DNA of 15,797 nt from Oscillospiraceae bacterium (GCA_029240015.1 JARBTU010000007.1:1-15797), one strand, 5' to 3'. Shown: positions 1 to 8,246, counted from the stretch's first letter. A program made the numbers and translations. The notes: generated by a model from the sequence alone, not told the origin.

Positions 1-16
1 AAAGGAAGGAAAGGTT

Positions 17-640
17 CTAATCTTTTGACAACACAATCAGAGCCGTTCCTTTTTCTATCGAAATAACAGCAGAATCTTCTTCAAATTCATTGCTGATACC
101 GATAGGAAAATAATTGGTTACTTTGCTGTTGCTAAGAGGATATTTAACTCCTTTAAGGGTTACGACACAGGAATCTCCCATGCTGAAAAGTGAAAGATGG
201 TATCCTTCTATTGCCTTAACTTCAATTTGTTCATTTGAAACAATAAAAATCTGATGAGATTCATCAATTAGTTTGCCTCTTGCATTTTTTGTCTTAAGAT
301 ACAAAAGAGATTGAATATTAGCCATCTGGTGGTCAATTCTTCGACCAAGACCGCCATACAAGATAAAATCCTTATAGCCTCTTAAAAGTCCATATTTAAT
401 CGCAATAAGCATATCTGTATCGTCTTTTTCGGGTGGAAATTTTATTATTTCACAATCTTCTCCCTGTGGATACGCTAATGAATCGAAATCTCCAACAATT
501 AAATCAGGTTTGAGTCCAAGATATTTAAGATGTTTAAGTCCGCCATCCGCGCAAATAATGTAATCATCTTTCTGTTTGTCTATGTTCATGTGGTTATAAT
601 CAGAAACGGGCGCTGCCGCAAAAATATAACAGATACCCAT
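17..640 (-). CDS. thiN: Thiamine pyrophosphokinase
   Basis: ThiN transfers pyrophosphate from ATP to thiamine, making the cofactor thiamine diphosphate in the cytoplasm. Visible family motifs, numbered from the chosen start, are ADGG (31-34), GDFDS (50-54, acidic metal/nucleotide site), DDTD (73-76) and GRRIDH (99-104). At 207 residues it has the usual length. I chose the ATG at 638-640 because AGGAGG (647-652) lies five to six bases upstream of it. An in-frame ATG five codons earlier (653-655) overlaps that Shine-Dalgarno and is probably not used. The gene follows rsgA, as in Bacillus, but a terminator separates them and rpe is missing between them, so thiN needs read-through or its own promoter; I saw no convincing promoter. 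Family assignment is firm. Confidence 0.95.
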   Translation of the reverse strand: MGICYIFAAAPVSDYNHMNIDKQKDDYIICADGGLKHLKYLGLKPDLIVGDFDSLAYPQGEDCEIIKFPPEKDDTDMLIAIKYGLLRGYKDFILYGGLGRRIDHQMANIQSLLYLKTKNARGKLIDESHQIFIVSNEQIEVKAIEGYHLSLFSMGDSCVVTLKGVKYPLSNSKVTNYFPIGISNEFEEDSAVISIEKGTALIVLSKD

Positions 641-670
641 ACTATCCCTCCTCATTTATAATCTGATAGT

Positions 671-712
671 AAAAAAACTGCCCCAGCTCCAAGTGAGCTC
701 AAGCAGTTTTTT
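671..712 (-). terminator. Rho-independent terminator after rsgA
   Basis: On the minus strand, two bases past the rsgA stop codon, an outer stem is formed by ACTGC (677-681) and GCAGT (703-707), lengthened by A and T runs. An inner stem pairs AGCTC (685-689) with GAGCT (695-699). It ends in seven consecutive T on the minus strand (671-677). The flanking A/T runs could also let it act on the plus strand. It should end the long leftward operon and separate it from thiN. Confidence 0.85.
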
Positions 713-714
713 CT

Positions 715-1617
715 TTATTTAAGCTTTTGTTGGACTTCCCACTCTTTTATATTTTTCGCTGTGTTATACATATTTACATAACTTTCATGCCGCGTTGTTT
801 CAATTTTGTGTTCTGTAACCGCTTTACAGACAGCACAAGATTTTTCACTTGTATGGGAACAGCTTGTAAATTTACAATGATCGATATACGGCTCAAATTC
901 TCTGAAACAATATTGAAGATCTTGTTTCAAAATAATAGCATACCGTTCTAAATCAATAGAGGAAAAGCCGGGCGTATCTGCAACATATCCCCCACAGTCC
1001 AGTTTAAAAAGCTCAACATGTCGAGTCGTGTGCCTTCCCCTTCCAAGTTTGTGGCTAATATCGGATGTTTTTAATCCAAGCCTTGAGTCAATATTATTAA
1101 GAAGGCTTGATTTTCCCACACCGGAGTTGCCAATAAAAGCACTTATTTTATTAGTCAGGATACTCTTTATATGATTTGCCGCTTCCGGAATGTTCATAGG
1201 TGTGATAAATGCGTTGAATCCGGCATTTTTATAAATTGTTTCAATCTTATCATCACATTTTAAATCTGTTTTGGTGATGGCAATCACGGGCTCTATTCCC
1301 TTATATTCCGCTATTGCAATGAGCTTGTCCAATACTAAGAAATTAGGGGCGGGGTCACACGTCGAAACCACGAAGATGAGCTGGTCAATGTTAGAAAGCG
1401 GCGGACGGTTAAACTCATTTTTCCTCGGAAATATATCGGTAATAACACCTGTGCCGTCTTCGTTAGTTTCAATACTGACTTTATCCCCAACAAAAGGTGT
1501 AACAGATTGCTTTCTGAATACACCTCTTGCTTTACATTCATATGTTGCATCGGCGGTTTCCACATAATAAAAACCGCCGATGCCTTTTAATAAAATTCCG
1601 TTTTTGATATCCTTCAT
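715..1617 (-). CDS. rsgA: Ribosome small subunit-dependent GTPase A
   Basis: RsgA is a circularly permuted GTPase that acts in late maturation of the 30S ribosomal subunit. The N-terminal OB-fold covers about residues 1-65. The G motifs come in the permuted order expected: G4 TKTD (115-118), G1 GNSGVGKS (163-170), a switch GRGRHTTRH (192-200) and G3 DTPG (214-217). The C-terminal zinc site is visible as C248, C253, H255 and C261. The length of 300 residues is normal. The ATG is seven bases after the kinase stop codon and has no clear Shine-Dalgarno (only AGACAGAG before it), so translation is probably coupled to the kinase. The position after phosphatase and kinase genes is conserved in Firmicutes, where PrkC is known to phosphorylate this GTPase. 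Confidence 0.97.
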   Translation of the reverse strand: MKDIKNGILLKGIGGFYYVETADATYECKARGVFRKQSVTPFVGDKVSIETNEDGTGVITDIFPRKNEFNRPPLSNIDQLIFVVSTCDPAPNFLVLDKLIAIAEYKGIEPVIAITKTDLKCDDKIETIYKNAGFNAFITPMNIPEAANHIKSILTNKISAFIGNSGVGKSSLLNNIDSRLGLKTSDISHKLGRGRHTTRHVELFKLDCGGYVADTPGFSSIDLERYAIILKQDLQYCFREFEPYIDHCKFTSCSHTSEKSCAVCKAVTEHKIETTRHESYVNMYNTAKNIKEWEVQQKLK

Positions 1618-1624
1618 CTCTGTC

Positions 1625-3682
1625 TTACGGCCAAATCACTTCATCATCATCAGATGATGAACTACTGCTGTTTGGCTGACTGCTACTACTTGAAGCTGGT
1701 TTTGATGAAGAAGAAGGTGTCGAAGATGAAGGGAATGAGAAAAATACATCATCGTCTTTTACAGTTGGCTGGGTGTTGCCTGCTCCTGCAATAAAGTCTA
1801 CATTGTATTTTGCAAAAAGTTTATAGTCAGAAGAGCCTTTCGGCGCAACCATAACTGCAACTTCCCGTCCGGAACGTTTCTCTGTCAAGGAGAATTCGAA
1901 TTTAGAAACACCGGCAACGTTTAGCGTTTTCTTGCTTTTTTGTGCTCCATCCAAATATACTGCAAAGTCGTAATTTCCGGATATTCCGCTCGGCAAAGCA
2001 ACTGTGAAAGAAAGTGTTTTGCTTGGAGCAGTACCTGTGCTCACGTTGATTGTAACAGTTGAGCCTTCTGCAACATTTTTTACACCAGGACTTTGAGAAA
2101 GAACCTTGCCTTCAGGTTGAGTACTTTCAACTGATTTTATTTTGCATACCAAGCCCTTACTTTCAATCTCAGCTTTGGCTTCGGATGACATTTTTCCTAA
2201 TACATTTGGAACAGTAACCATATTTACAGTCTTACCGCTGCTTATATATACGATGATTTCAGATCCTTCATCAGCGGTTTCTTTTCTCGGAGGATCGGTC
2301 TTTATTACATAATCATTAGCGATATATGGATCCCGCATAGGAACAGGCTTATAGGTAAATCCTTTTTCTTTAAGGATGTCCTCCGCTTCTGAAGAAGATT
2401 TGTTGTATACATCGGGAACTTCAACTTGCTTTTTGCCTTTGCTGACTTTTACGTTAACAATGGTTCCTTCCTTTACTCTCCTGCCTTCTCTTATGTCCTG
2501 CTCAAAAATGGTTCCGGCAGGATATTGATCATTATTTTGTGTTGTTTCCGGGTTGATTTTTAGTTTTGAGTATTGTGGATCATTTTTTACTTCTTCATAG
2601 TTCAATCCAACAAAGTTTGGCATCACGATTTCATTCGTATGTGATCCCAAATTAAATAAGACAAAAACAATAACGGCTGTAACTACAACAAAAGCAGAGG
2701 CTATTCCCGCCAAAACCGGAATGGTCTTTGATTTTTGAGGTATCTCTTCCTCATCTCCCGCATCATCAATATCTTCAAGCTTTGACCCGCCTACTGTATT
2801 GAAATACTTCGTAGATCCTTCGTCAGAAAAATACTTGTATTCAAAAACAATGCTTGGATTTTTCTTGAATTCATCAATATCTCTAAGCATTTCCGCTGCG
2901 GTCTGATACCTCATCGCAGGGTCTTTTTGCATAGACCTTATGATGATTTCTTCTAATCCTTCTGGAATAGTTTCGTTGATTTGCCTTGGCTTTTTGGGCA
3001 TAGCTTCCATTTGCATAACAGCAATGGATTCAGGAGTCTTCCCGTCAAAAGGAAGTTTTCCTGTCAGCATTTCAAACATCATAACACCAAGAGAATAAAT
3101 GTCTGACTTTTCGTCACTCATCTCGCCCTTTGCCTGCTCTGGGCTGATATAGTGAACCGAGCCGATGGCTTTGTTGGTTGTGGACTTTCTTTCATCACGT
3201 GCAAACCGTGCAATACCAAAATCCATGACCTTGATGGTACCATCCTGCAAGAGCATGATATTTTGCGGTTTCACATCACGGTGAACGATTCCCTTGTCAT
3301 GCGCATGTTGAAGTGCACGCAATATCTGAACCGTAAAATGTACAGTTTCTTTCCATCTTAGTATTTTTTGCTGTTGAATATAATCTTTTAGAGTAATCCC
3401 GTCAATATATTCCATAACGATATACTGAATGTTGTTCCCAAAATTAACATCAAATACTTTCACAATATTGGGATGAGATAAAACAGCTATCGCTTTTGAT
3501 TCGTTCCTGAATCTTCTTAAAAACTCGTCATTATTTAAAAATTCTTCTTTTAGAATTTTTAGTGCAACCATTTTGTCTTCAATTTTGTCATATGCTTTAT
3601 AAACATCCGCCATTCCACCCACGCCGATTAACTCTCTTATCTCATATCTGCCATCAAGTCTTTTGCCTAGAAACTTATCCAT
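1625..3682 (-). CDS. prkC: PASTA-domain Ser/Thr protein kinase
   Basis: A membrane-anchored Hanks-type kinase of the PrkC/PknB/IreK family, which senses peptidoglycan or lipid II fragments outside the cell and phosphorylates cytoplasmic proteins. The kinase domain (about 10-275) has the glycine loop GVGGMADVY (20-28), K42, HRD with D136, DFG with D154, and an activation loop with T168/T169 before GSVHYISPEQ. A single transmembrane segment lies at about 322-346. Three PASTA domains follow, at about 352-415, 419-482 and 488-549. Beyond them are a beta-rich segment (about 555-635) that I do not recognise and a Ser-rich tail (651-677) ending in the acidic/aromatic DDDEVIWP. The partner phosphatase is immediately upstream, with a 27-nt gap. 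A Shine-Dalgarno-like AAAGGTAG precedes the ATG. The function is well supported; the signal it senses is not visible. Confidence 0.97.
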   Translation of the reverse strand: MDKFLGKRLDGRYEIRELIGVGGMADVYKAYDKIEDKMVALKILKEEFLNNDEFLRRFRNESKAIAVLSHPNIVKVFDVNFGNNIQYIVMEYIDGITLKDYIQQQKILRWKETVHFTVQILRALQHAHDKGIVHRDVKPQNIMLLQDGTIKVMDFGIARFARDERKSTTNKAIGSVHYISPEQAKGEMSDEKSDIYSLGVMMFEMLTGKLPFDGKTPESIAVMQMEAMPKKPRQINETIPEGLEEIIIRSMQKDPAMRYQTAAEMLRDIDEFKKNPSIVFEYKYFSDEGSTKYFNTVGGSKLEDIDDAGDEEEIPQKSKTIPVLAGIASAFVVVTAVIVFVLFNLGSHTNEIVMPNFVGLNYEEVKNDPQYSKLKINPETTQNNDQYPAGTIFEQDIREGRRVKEGTIVNVKVSKGKKQVEVPDVYNKSSSEAEDILKEKGFTYKPVPMRDPYIANDYVIKTDPPRKETADEGSEIIVYISSGKTVNMVTVPNVLGKMSSEAKAEIESKGLVCKIKSVESTQPEGKVLSQSPGVKNVAEGSTVTINVSTGTAPSKTLSFTVALPSGISGNYDFAVYLDGAQKSKKTLNVAGVSKFEFSLTEKRSGREVAVMVAPKGSSDYKLFAKYNVDFIAGAGNTQPTVKDDDVFFSFPSSSTPSSSSKPASSSSSQPNSSSSSSDDDEVIWP

Positions 3683-3709
3683 AATAACTACCTTTCTTTT
3701 ATGAAGTTT

Positions 3710-4435
3710 TTATGAAACAATAACAATCGTTATATTGTCTACTCCGCCATGTTCATTTGCAATTTTAATAAGCTTTTCGCACGCTGCACCGGGTTTGTTC
3801 GTATTAAGTACTTCACTTAGCTCATCGTTGCTACACATATTGGTCAATCCGTCTGAACAAAGAAGGATTGAGTCGCCCTTGGTTAGCTCTAACTCTATAT
3901 AGTCAACAGAAACAGTCAGCTCAACCCCAACTGCCCTGGTAATAAGATTTTTTTTAGGATGATTTTTAGCATCATCTTCAGACAGTCTACCCTGTTCAAC
4001 CAACTCTTGAACAATGGAATGATCTTTTGTTAACTGTACAATCTTGTCTGCACTATGAAGATATGCCCTGCTATCGCCAACATGCACGATATGTGCCATA
4101 TCAGAGGTAGCCAACACGGCAACAGCTGTTGTTCCCATGCCTTCAAGTTCTTTATGCTGTGATGCTTTGGTGTTGACTTCGACATTTGCAGCGGTCACAG
4201 AAGTAATCAGTAAATTTCGGATAGAATTGGAATCCATCTGAGAACGATAACCGGATACAACCTTTTTACTAATCATATCACATGCCATTGTGCTTGCAAC
4301 ATTCCCACCGTTTTTACCGCCCATCCCATCACAAACAATGGCAAAGGCATCATTTTGATTTAACTCAGATACAAAGAACGCATCTTGGTTCATTTCTCTC
4401 AATTTTCCTATATCTGTTTTTCCAACAGCATTCAA
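3710..4435 (-). CDS. prpC: PP2C-family Ser/Thr phosphatase (Stp/PrpC)
   Basis: A metal-dependent PP2C phosphatase that reverses phosphorylation by the neighbouring PASTA kinase. Motifs from the chosen start are RxxNQD (R13-D18), CDGMGG with D36 (35-40), GDSRAY (120-125), DHS (138-140), CSDGLT with D195 (193-198) and GGVDNIT with D233 (230-236). These supply the usual acidic metal ligands. The reading frame stays open 30 codons further upstream to an ATG at 4523-4525, but that would overlap rlmN by 74 nt. I prefer the TTG at 4433-4435: it is six bases after GGAGGAGGA (4442-4450), starts just past the rlmN stop, and gives a 241-residue protein beginning at the usual family start (NAVGKTDIGK). 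Upstream translation of rlmN probably feeds it. Confidence 0.96.
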   Translation of the reverse strand: MNAVGKTDIGKLREMNQDAFFVSELNQNDAFAIVCDGMGGKNGGNVASTMACDMISKKVVSGYRSQMDSNSIRNLLITSVTAANVEVNTKASQHKELEGMGTTAVAVLATSDMAHIVHVGDSRAYLHSADKIVQLTKDHSIVQELVEQGRLSEDDAKNHPKKNLITRAVGVELTVSVDYIELELTKGDSILLCSDGLTNMCSNDELSEVLNTNKPGAACEKLIKIANEHGGVDNITIVIVS

Positions 4436-4441
4436 TTTGCA

Positions 4442-4450
4442 TCCTCCTCC
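4442..4450 (-). promoter_or_regulatory. Strong Shine-Dalgarno fixing a TTG start for prpC
   Basis: GGAGGAGGA on the minus strand begins two bases past the rlmN stop codon (4452-4454) and ends six bases before TTG at 4433-4435. It is the best-spaced ribosome binding site in this stretch, and it is why the longer ATG-initiated reading of the phosphatase, which overlaps rlmN, is rejected. Confidence 0.8.
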
Positions 4451-4451
4451 A

Positions 4452-5480
4452 TCAACTTTGTTCTCTTCGAAGTTGTCCGCAGGCGGCGTTGATATCTGCG
4501 CCAAGCGTTCTTCGTACAGTTGCATTTATTCCTTTATCGGATAAATATTTTTGAAAGGCAAAAATTGATTTTCTATCGCTGGATCTGTAGTCTGTTTCCT
4601 TCACCTGATTCACGGGAATTAAGTTAACATGACATAACATCCCTTTGAGAAGCCGGCTTAATTCTTCTGCTTGTTTCGGGCCGTCGTTCACTCCGTCAAT
4701 CAAGGCATACTCAAACGATATTCTTCTTTTTGTGTGCTCAGCATAATATTTGCATGCTTTTATAACTTCTTCAATCTTCCATTTTTGATTGATTGGCATC
4801 GTTTTAGAACGAATATAGTCGGTGGGAGCGTGCAAGGAAATAGATAGTGTTAACCCAAGCTTAAGGTTTGCCAGTTCATATATTTTGTCCACCATACCGC
4901 AAGTCGATAAGCTTAAATGTCTCAAACTTAGGTTGAATCCGTTCTCATCGGAAAGAAGTTCCATAAATTTAACGACATTATCATAATTATCAAGAGGTTC
5001 TCCTATCCCCATCAACACAACATTGGATACTTTTTCACCGTCGTCCCGACCGGCAGCATAAATTTGTTCAAGAATCTCTGACGGGGTAAGATTTCTTACA
5101 AACCCTGCTTTTGTAGATGCACAAAAAGTACATCCCATTTTGCAGCCCACTTGAGTAGAAACGCACACGCTGTTTCCGTGTTTGTATTTCATCAAAACGC
5201 TTTCAATAAAGTTGCCGTCTGATAATTCATATAGATATTTTACAGTATTATCGAACTTACTTACAAGTCTTTTTATAATTTTTAGTGAAGTTATGTAAAA
5301 ATATCCATCTAACTCCTCTTGAATTTTGTAGGAAATGTTAGTCATTTGGTTAAATTCATTAACATTCTTCTTGTGTAGCCACTCATAAATCTGTTTTGCT
5401 CTGAACTTTGGATACCCCAATTCTATGATTTCACATTCCAATTCTTTAAGATTAAGAGATTTGACATCTTTTTTTTCCAA
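4452..5480 (-). CDS. rlmN: 23S rRNA (A2503-C2) / tRNA (A37-C2) methyltransferase
   Basis: A radical SAM enzyme that adds a methyl group to C2 of A2503 in 23S rRNA, and in some bacteria A37 of tRNAs. The 4Fe-4S cluster motif CxxxCxxC is at C113, C117 and C120. The second-site cysteines expected of RlmN are present: C106, seven residues before the cluster as in E. coli, and C334 in the C-terminal AACGQL. The fold closes with the family's typical ATVRRTLGADI. At 342 residues it is of normal length. The start appears to be TTG (5478-5480), with GTGGTGAG overlapping the rsmB stop codon as its binding site. The N-terminus (KKDVKSLNLKEL) matches family starts. Only four bases separate it from rsmB, so the two rRNA methyltransferases are probably co-translated. 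The target base distinguishes it from Cfr, but sequence alone cannot exclude Cfr-like activity. Confidence 0.96.
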   Translation of the reverse strand: MEKKDVKSLNLKELECEIIELGYPKFRAKQIYEWLHKKNVNEFNQMTNISYKIQEELDGYFYITSLKIIKRLVSKFDNTVKYLYELSDGNFIESVLMKYKHGNSVCVSTQVGCKMGCTFCASTKAGFVRNLTPSEILEQIYAAGRDDGEKVSNVVLMGIGEPLDNYDNVVKFMELLSDENGFNLSLRHLSLSTCGMVDKIYELANLKLGLTLSISLHAPTDYIRSKTMPINQKWKIEEVIKACKYYAEHTKRRISFEYALIDGVNDGPKQAEELSRLLKGMLCHVNLIPVNQVKETDYRSSDRKSIFAFQKYLSDKGINATVRRTLGADINAACGQLRREQS

Positions 5481-5484
5481 AAAC

Positions 5485-6795
5485 TCACCACTTCTTTATC
5501 AATGTTGCAACAAAAAAGCCGTCACTGTTTATTTCCTGAGGCAAAAATGTATGCATGTAATTTTCATATTGAGGAATTTGTAAAGGTTCAAAATCTTTGT
5601 TTTCCGATAAAAACCGCAAAACTACTTCTTCATTCTCTTTTTTATTAAGTGTGCAAGTGGAATAAATAAGCATTCCACCTTCTTTTACATATTTTGAGGA
5701 ATTTAAAAGAATATTATACTGTATTTGAGGAAGTTTTTCAAACTCTTCTGGATCTTTATATTTGATTTCAGGCTTCCTTCTGATAATTCCAAGCCCCGAA
5801 CAGACCACGTCGCATAATACTTTATCCGCAAGACCTAAGTTTTCATTATATAAAGTAGCGTCGTTTACAGATGTTTTTATGCATTCTAGCCCCAGTCTTT
5901 GTGCCGATTGCTGAATCAGATTTATGCGGCTTTCGTATAAGTCAAAAGCCAATATTTGTCCTTTGTCTTGCATATATTGAGCAATCGTAAATGCCTTCCC
6001 TCCCGGAGCGCTGCACATGTCAAAAATCGTCTCGTTGGGTTTGGGATGAATAATGTTGCATAGCATTTGGCTGGACAAATCCTGAACGTGAAAAAATCCT
6101 TTTTTATACTGAGGAAGATTTTCAATACTGCCGATTCCTTTGATTGAGATACAGTTCGCTAAAACTTCGGTTTTGGATGCTTCCCGTTTTCTCTTTTCAA
6201 AGCTATCAATCAATTCATCTTCTGTGATTTTCAAGCTATTCACTCTTAGATACAAAGGCGGCATACCAATTGATGATTTAACAGTATGAATCGCTGCGTC
6301 TTTTCCGTACTCATCCACCCATTTGTTAAAAAGCCATTCCGGACAAGAATATTTCATGGAATAATATCCTATGAAATCGCTTTGCTTATCCGGAAAATCA
6401 ATTTTTTTGCCATTCCTTATAAAATTTCTCAGAACAGCATTTACAAAGCCTTTCGCACTTACTTTTCTGATGCTGTAAGTAAGCCTCACACTTTCGTTAA
6501 CAGCTGCTGAATCGGGAACAGATTGCATAAATACAATTTGATAGATACCCATTCTTAAAACATTAAGAACATCATGTGAGATTTTTTTAAGCGGTATTTT
6601 GGAATATTTTTGAATGCAATAATCCAATGTGAGCTTTCTTTCCAAAATCCCATAGAACAAAGCACTGGAGAAAGACCTGTCCTGTAAAGAGAGGTCACTT
6701 TCACTCAACAGTTTGTCTATCGTTAGATTGGAATAAGCCTTGTCCTCATCCATTTTATTCAGCGCACCCAAAACAATTTCCCTGGTAGTTTTCAT
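5485..6795 (-). CDS. rsmB: 16S rRNA (cytosine967-C5) methyltransferase
   Basis: RsmB methylates C967 of 16S rRNA using S-adenosylmethionine. The N-terminal third (about 1-130) is a NusB-like helical RNA-binding domain. The SAM-binding motif DMCSAPGGK is at 259-267. Motif VI (YSTCT) carries the nucleophile C381, and motif IV carries C332, the cysteine that releases the product. Motif IV reads DVVCSGLG where the family normally has a proline before the cysteine (PC), so V331 is unusual. The length of 436 residues fits. The ATG is preceded by a weak AGGGAA. It lies 45 nt after fmt, in the position conserved in Firmicutes, and runs straight into rlmN. Confidence 0.96.
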   Translation of the reverse strand: MKTTREIVLGALNKMDEDKAYSNLTIDKLLSESDLSLQDRSFSSALFYGILERKLTLDYCIQKYSKIPLKKISHDVLNVLRMGIYQIVFMQSVPDSAAVNESVRLTYSIRKVSAKGFVNAVLRNFIRNGKKIDFPDKQSDFIGYYSMKYSCPEWLFNKWVDEYGKDAAIHTVKSSIGMPPLYLRVNSLKITEDELIDSFEKRKREASKTEVLANCISIKGIGSIENLPQYKKGFFHVQDLSSQMLCNIIHPKPNETIFDMCSAPGGKAFTIAQYMQDKGQILAFDLYESRINLIQQSAQRLGLECIKTSVNDATLYNENLGLADKVLCDVVCSGLGIIRRKPEIKYKDPEEFEKLPQIQYNILLNSSKYVKEGGMLIYSTCTLNKKENEEVVLRFLSENKDFEPLQIPQYENYMHTFLPQEINSDGFFVATLIKKW

Positions 6796-6840
6796 ATCAT
6801 TCTTTTCCCTATAATCTGTTTATTATATATTGTTTTTTAT

Positions 6841-7764
6841 CTATTTTAATAAGCTTCCGATTTCAATCTTTTTGCCGTGAAGAAAGTCTTTTGAATTCAT
6901 TCTCTTAGAGCCTTGCAACTGAACTTCCAAGAGTTCAACAGCCTTTCCATCTCCTGTTCCCACTATAAAACGCTTATTATCAAGGATCTCACCCGGCTTT
7001 CCATGATAATTATCTATAATTTGAGATTTATAGACTTTAAGCTGTTTGGATTCCAAAAAACTATGCGCACATGGCCAAGAAGATAAGCCTCTTATTAAAT
7101 TATGAACCTGCTGAGCAGGTTTTGTGAAATCAATTAATGACATTTCTTTTGAAAGCATCGGCGCGTATGTTGCACAGTTGTCATCCTGAGACTGTTTTTT
7201 AAGAGTACCTTTTTCCAGCTCAACCAATGTCTTTAACAAAATGTTCGCTCCAAGAACAGATAAACGGTCATGAAGTTCGCTTGCAGTCTCATTTTCACCA
7301 ATAGCAAGCTCTCCCTTTAAAAGCATGTCCCCTGTATCAATCCCTTCAGCCATGAACATCGTTGTAACCCCTGTTGTCGTTTCGCCGTTTAATACGCTCC
7401 ATTGGACAGGACCGGCCCCGCGGTATTTTGGCAGCAGCGATGCATGAACATTGATGCACCCATGGGAAGGCAGCTCTAAAATTGGCAACGGAAGAATCTT
7501 TCCATAAGCAACGACAATAATTAAATCAGGTTGAAGGCTTTTTAAAATATCGAAAGCCTCTACATTTTTTAAGGATTTGGGCTGAAAGACAGGAATATCA
7601 TGTGTTAAGGCAAGTTCCTTTACAGGTGGAGGAGTAAGTTTATACCCTCTTCCTTTCGGCTTATCAGGCTGGGTGAAGACTCCCGCGATTGGATATTTTT
7701 TATCAATCAGCGCCTGCAGGCAAGGGACTGCGAAATCAGGCGTTCCCATAAAAACAATGTTCAT
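6841..7764 (-). CDS. fmt: Methionyl-tRNA formyltransferase
   Basis: Fmt formylates the amino group of methionyl-tRNA(fMet), using 10-formyltetrahydrofolate, to make the initiator for bacterial translation. The start MGTPDFAVPCL is characteristic. The catalytic Asn-His-Asp set is visible as N106 and H108 in INVHASLLP and D144 in GIDTGD, with SLLPKYRGAGP (109-119) between them. The C-terminal tRNA-binding domain (about 205-307) contains IRGLSSWPCA. At 307 residues it is typical. The ATG is two bases after the def stop codon, and its ribosome binding site lies in the acidic 3' end of def (GAAGAGG). Def removes the formyl group that Fmt adds, and the pairing is near-universal in bacteria. Confidence 0.98.
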   Translation of the reverse strand: MNIVFMGTPDFAVPCLQALIDKKYPIAGVFTQPDKPKGRGYKLTPPPVKELALTHDIPVFQPKSLKNVEAFDILKSLQPDLIIVVAYGKILPLPILELPSHGCINVHASLLPKYRGAGPVQWSVLNGETTTGVTTMFMAEGIDTGDMLLKGELAIGENETASELHDRLSVLGANILLKTLVELEKGTLKKQSQDDNCATYAPMLSKEMSLIDFTKPAQQVHNLIRGLSSWPCAHSFLESKQLKVYKSQIIDNYHGKPGEILDNKRFIVGTGDGKAVELLEVQLQGSKRMNSKDFLHGKKIEIGSLLK

Positions 7765-7766
7765 TA

Positions 7767-8228
7767 TTATTCGTCCTCTTCTTCAAGAATCTCTTCGGTA
7801 AGGTCTTTAAAAACAATTCCTTTTAGATGGTCAATCTCATGACACAACGCTCTAGCCAAAAGCTCTGATCCTTCCACAAAAAATTTCTTTCCGTTTCGGT
7901 CAAACGCTTTTACTTTTACTTTCAAAGGACGTGTTACCATGCCGTATTGTTTTGGGAAAGAAAGGCAACCTTCCAAGTCTGTTTGCTTCCCTTCCTCAGA
8001 TATAACAACGGGATTGATTAATTCAATCAGTCCTTCTCCGATATCGATTACAATTACCTGTTTTAACACACCGACCTGTGATGCGGCCAAACCAACACCG
8101 TCAGCGGCATACATTGTTTCTGCCATATCATCAAGCAGTGTCCAAAGCCGTTTGTCAAAGACTTCAACGGGACGGCATTTTTTTCTTAAAATTTCATCGC
8201 CTTCTTTTATGATGTTACGAATCGCCAT
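7767..8228 (-). CDS. def: Peptide deformylase
   Basis: Def removes the N-formyl group from nascent proteins and uses a bound divalent metal, usually iron. The three family motifs are present, numbered from the chosen start: GVGLAASQVG (44-53), EGCLS with metal ligand C88 (86-90), and HEIDH with metal ligands H130 and H134 and catalytic E131. The 153-residue length is in the range of the shorter deformylases. I chose the ATG at 8226-8228 because GGAGGT (8233-8238) lies just upstream at proper spacing. The earlier in-frame ATG (8238-8240) shares bases with that Shine-Dalgarno and lacks its own site. The acidic tail (EEILEEEDE) overlaps the fmt ribosome binding site at the DNA level. Confidence 0.98.
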   Translation of the reverse strand: MAIRNIIKEGDEILRKKCRPVEVFDKRLWTLLDDMAETMYAADGVGLAASQVGVLKQVIVIDIGEGLIELINPVVISEEGKQTDLEGCLSFPKQYGMVTRPLKVKVKAFDRNGKKFFVEGSELLARALCHEIDHLKGIVFKDLTEEILEEEDE

Positions 8229-8246
8229 AACGACCTCCATAAAATA

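Noticed and set aside
641..676. A sigma-A promoter for thiN within the terminator tail
   Set aside because: TTGGAG and TACTAT can be found but only with about 15 bases between them, and both lie in or beside the terminator stem. The match is too weak to list as a feature.
4436..4525. N-terminal extension of the PP2C phosphatase from an upstream ATG
   Set aside because: It overlaps the conserved C-terminal coding sequence of rlmN in another frame, has no family similarity, and a well-spaced Shine-Dalgarno supports the TTG at 4433-4435 instead.
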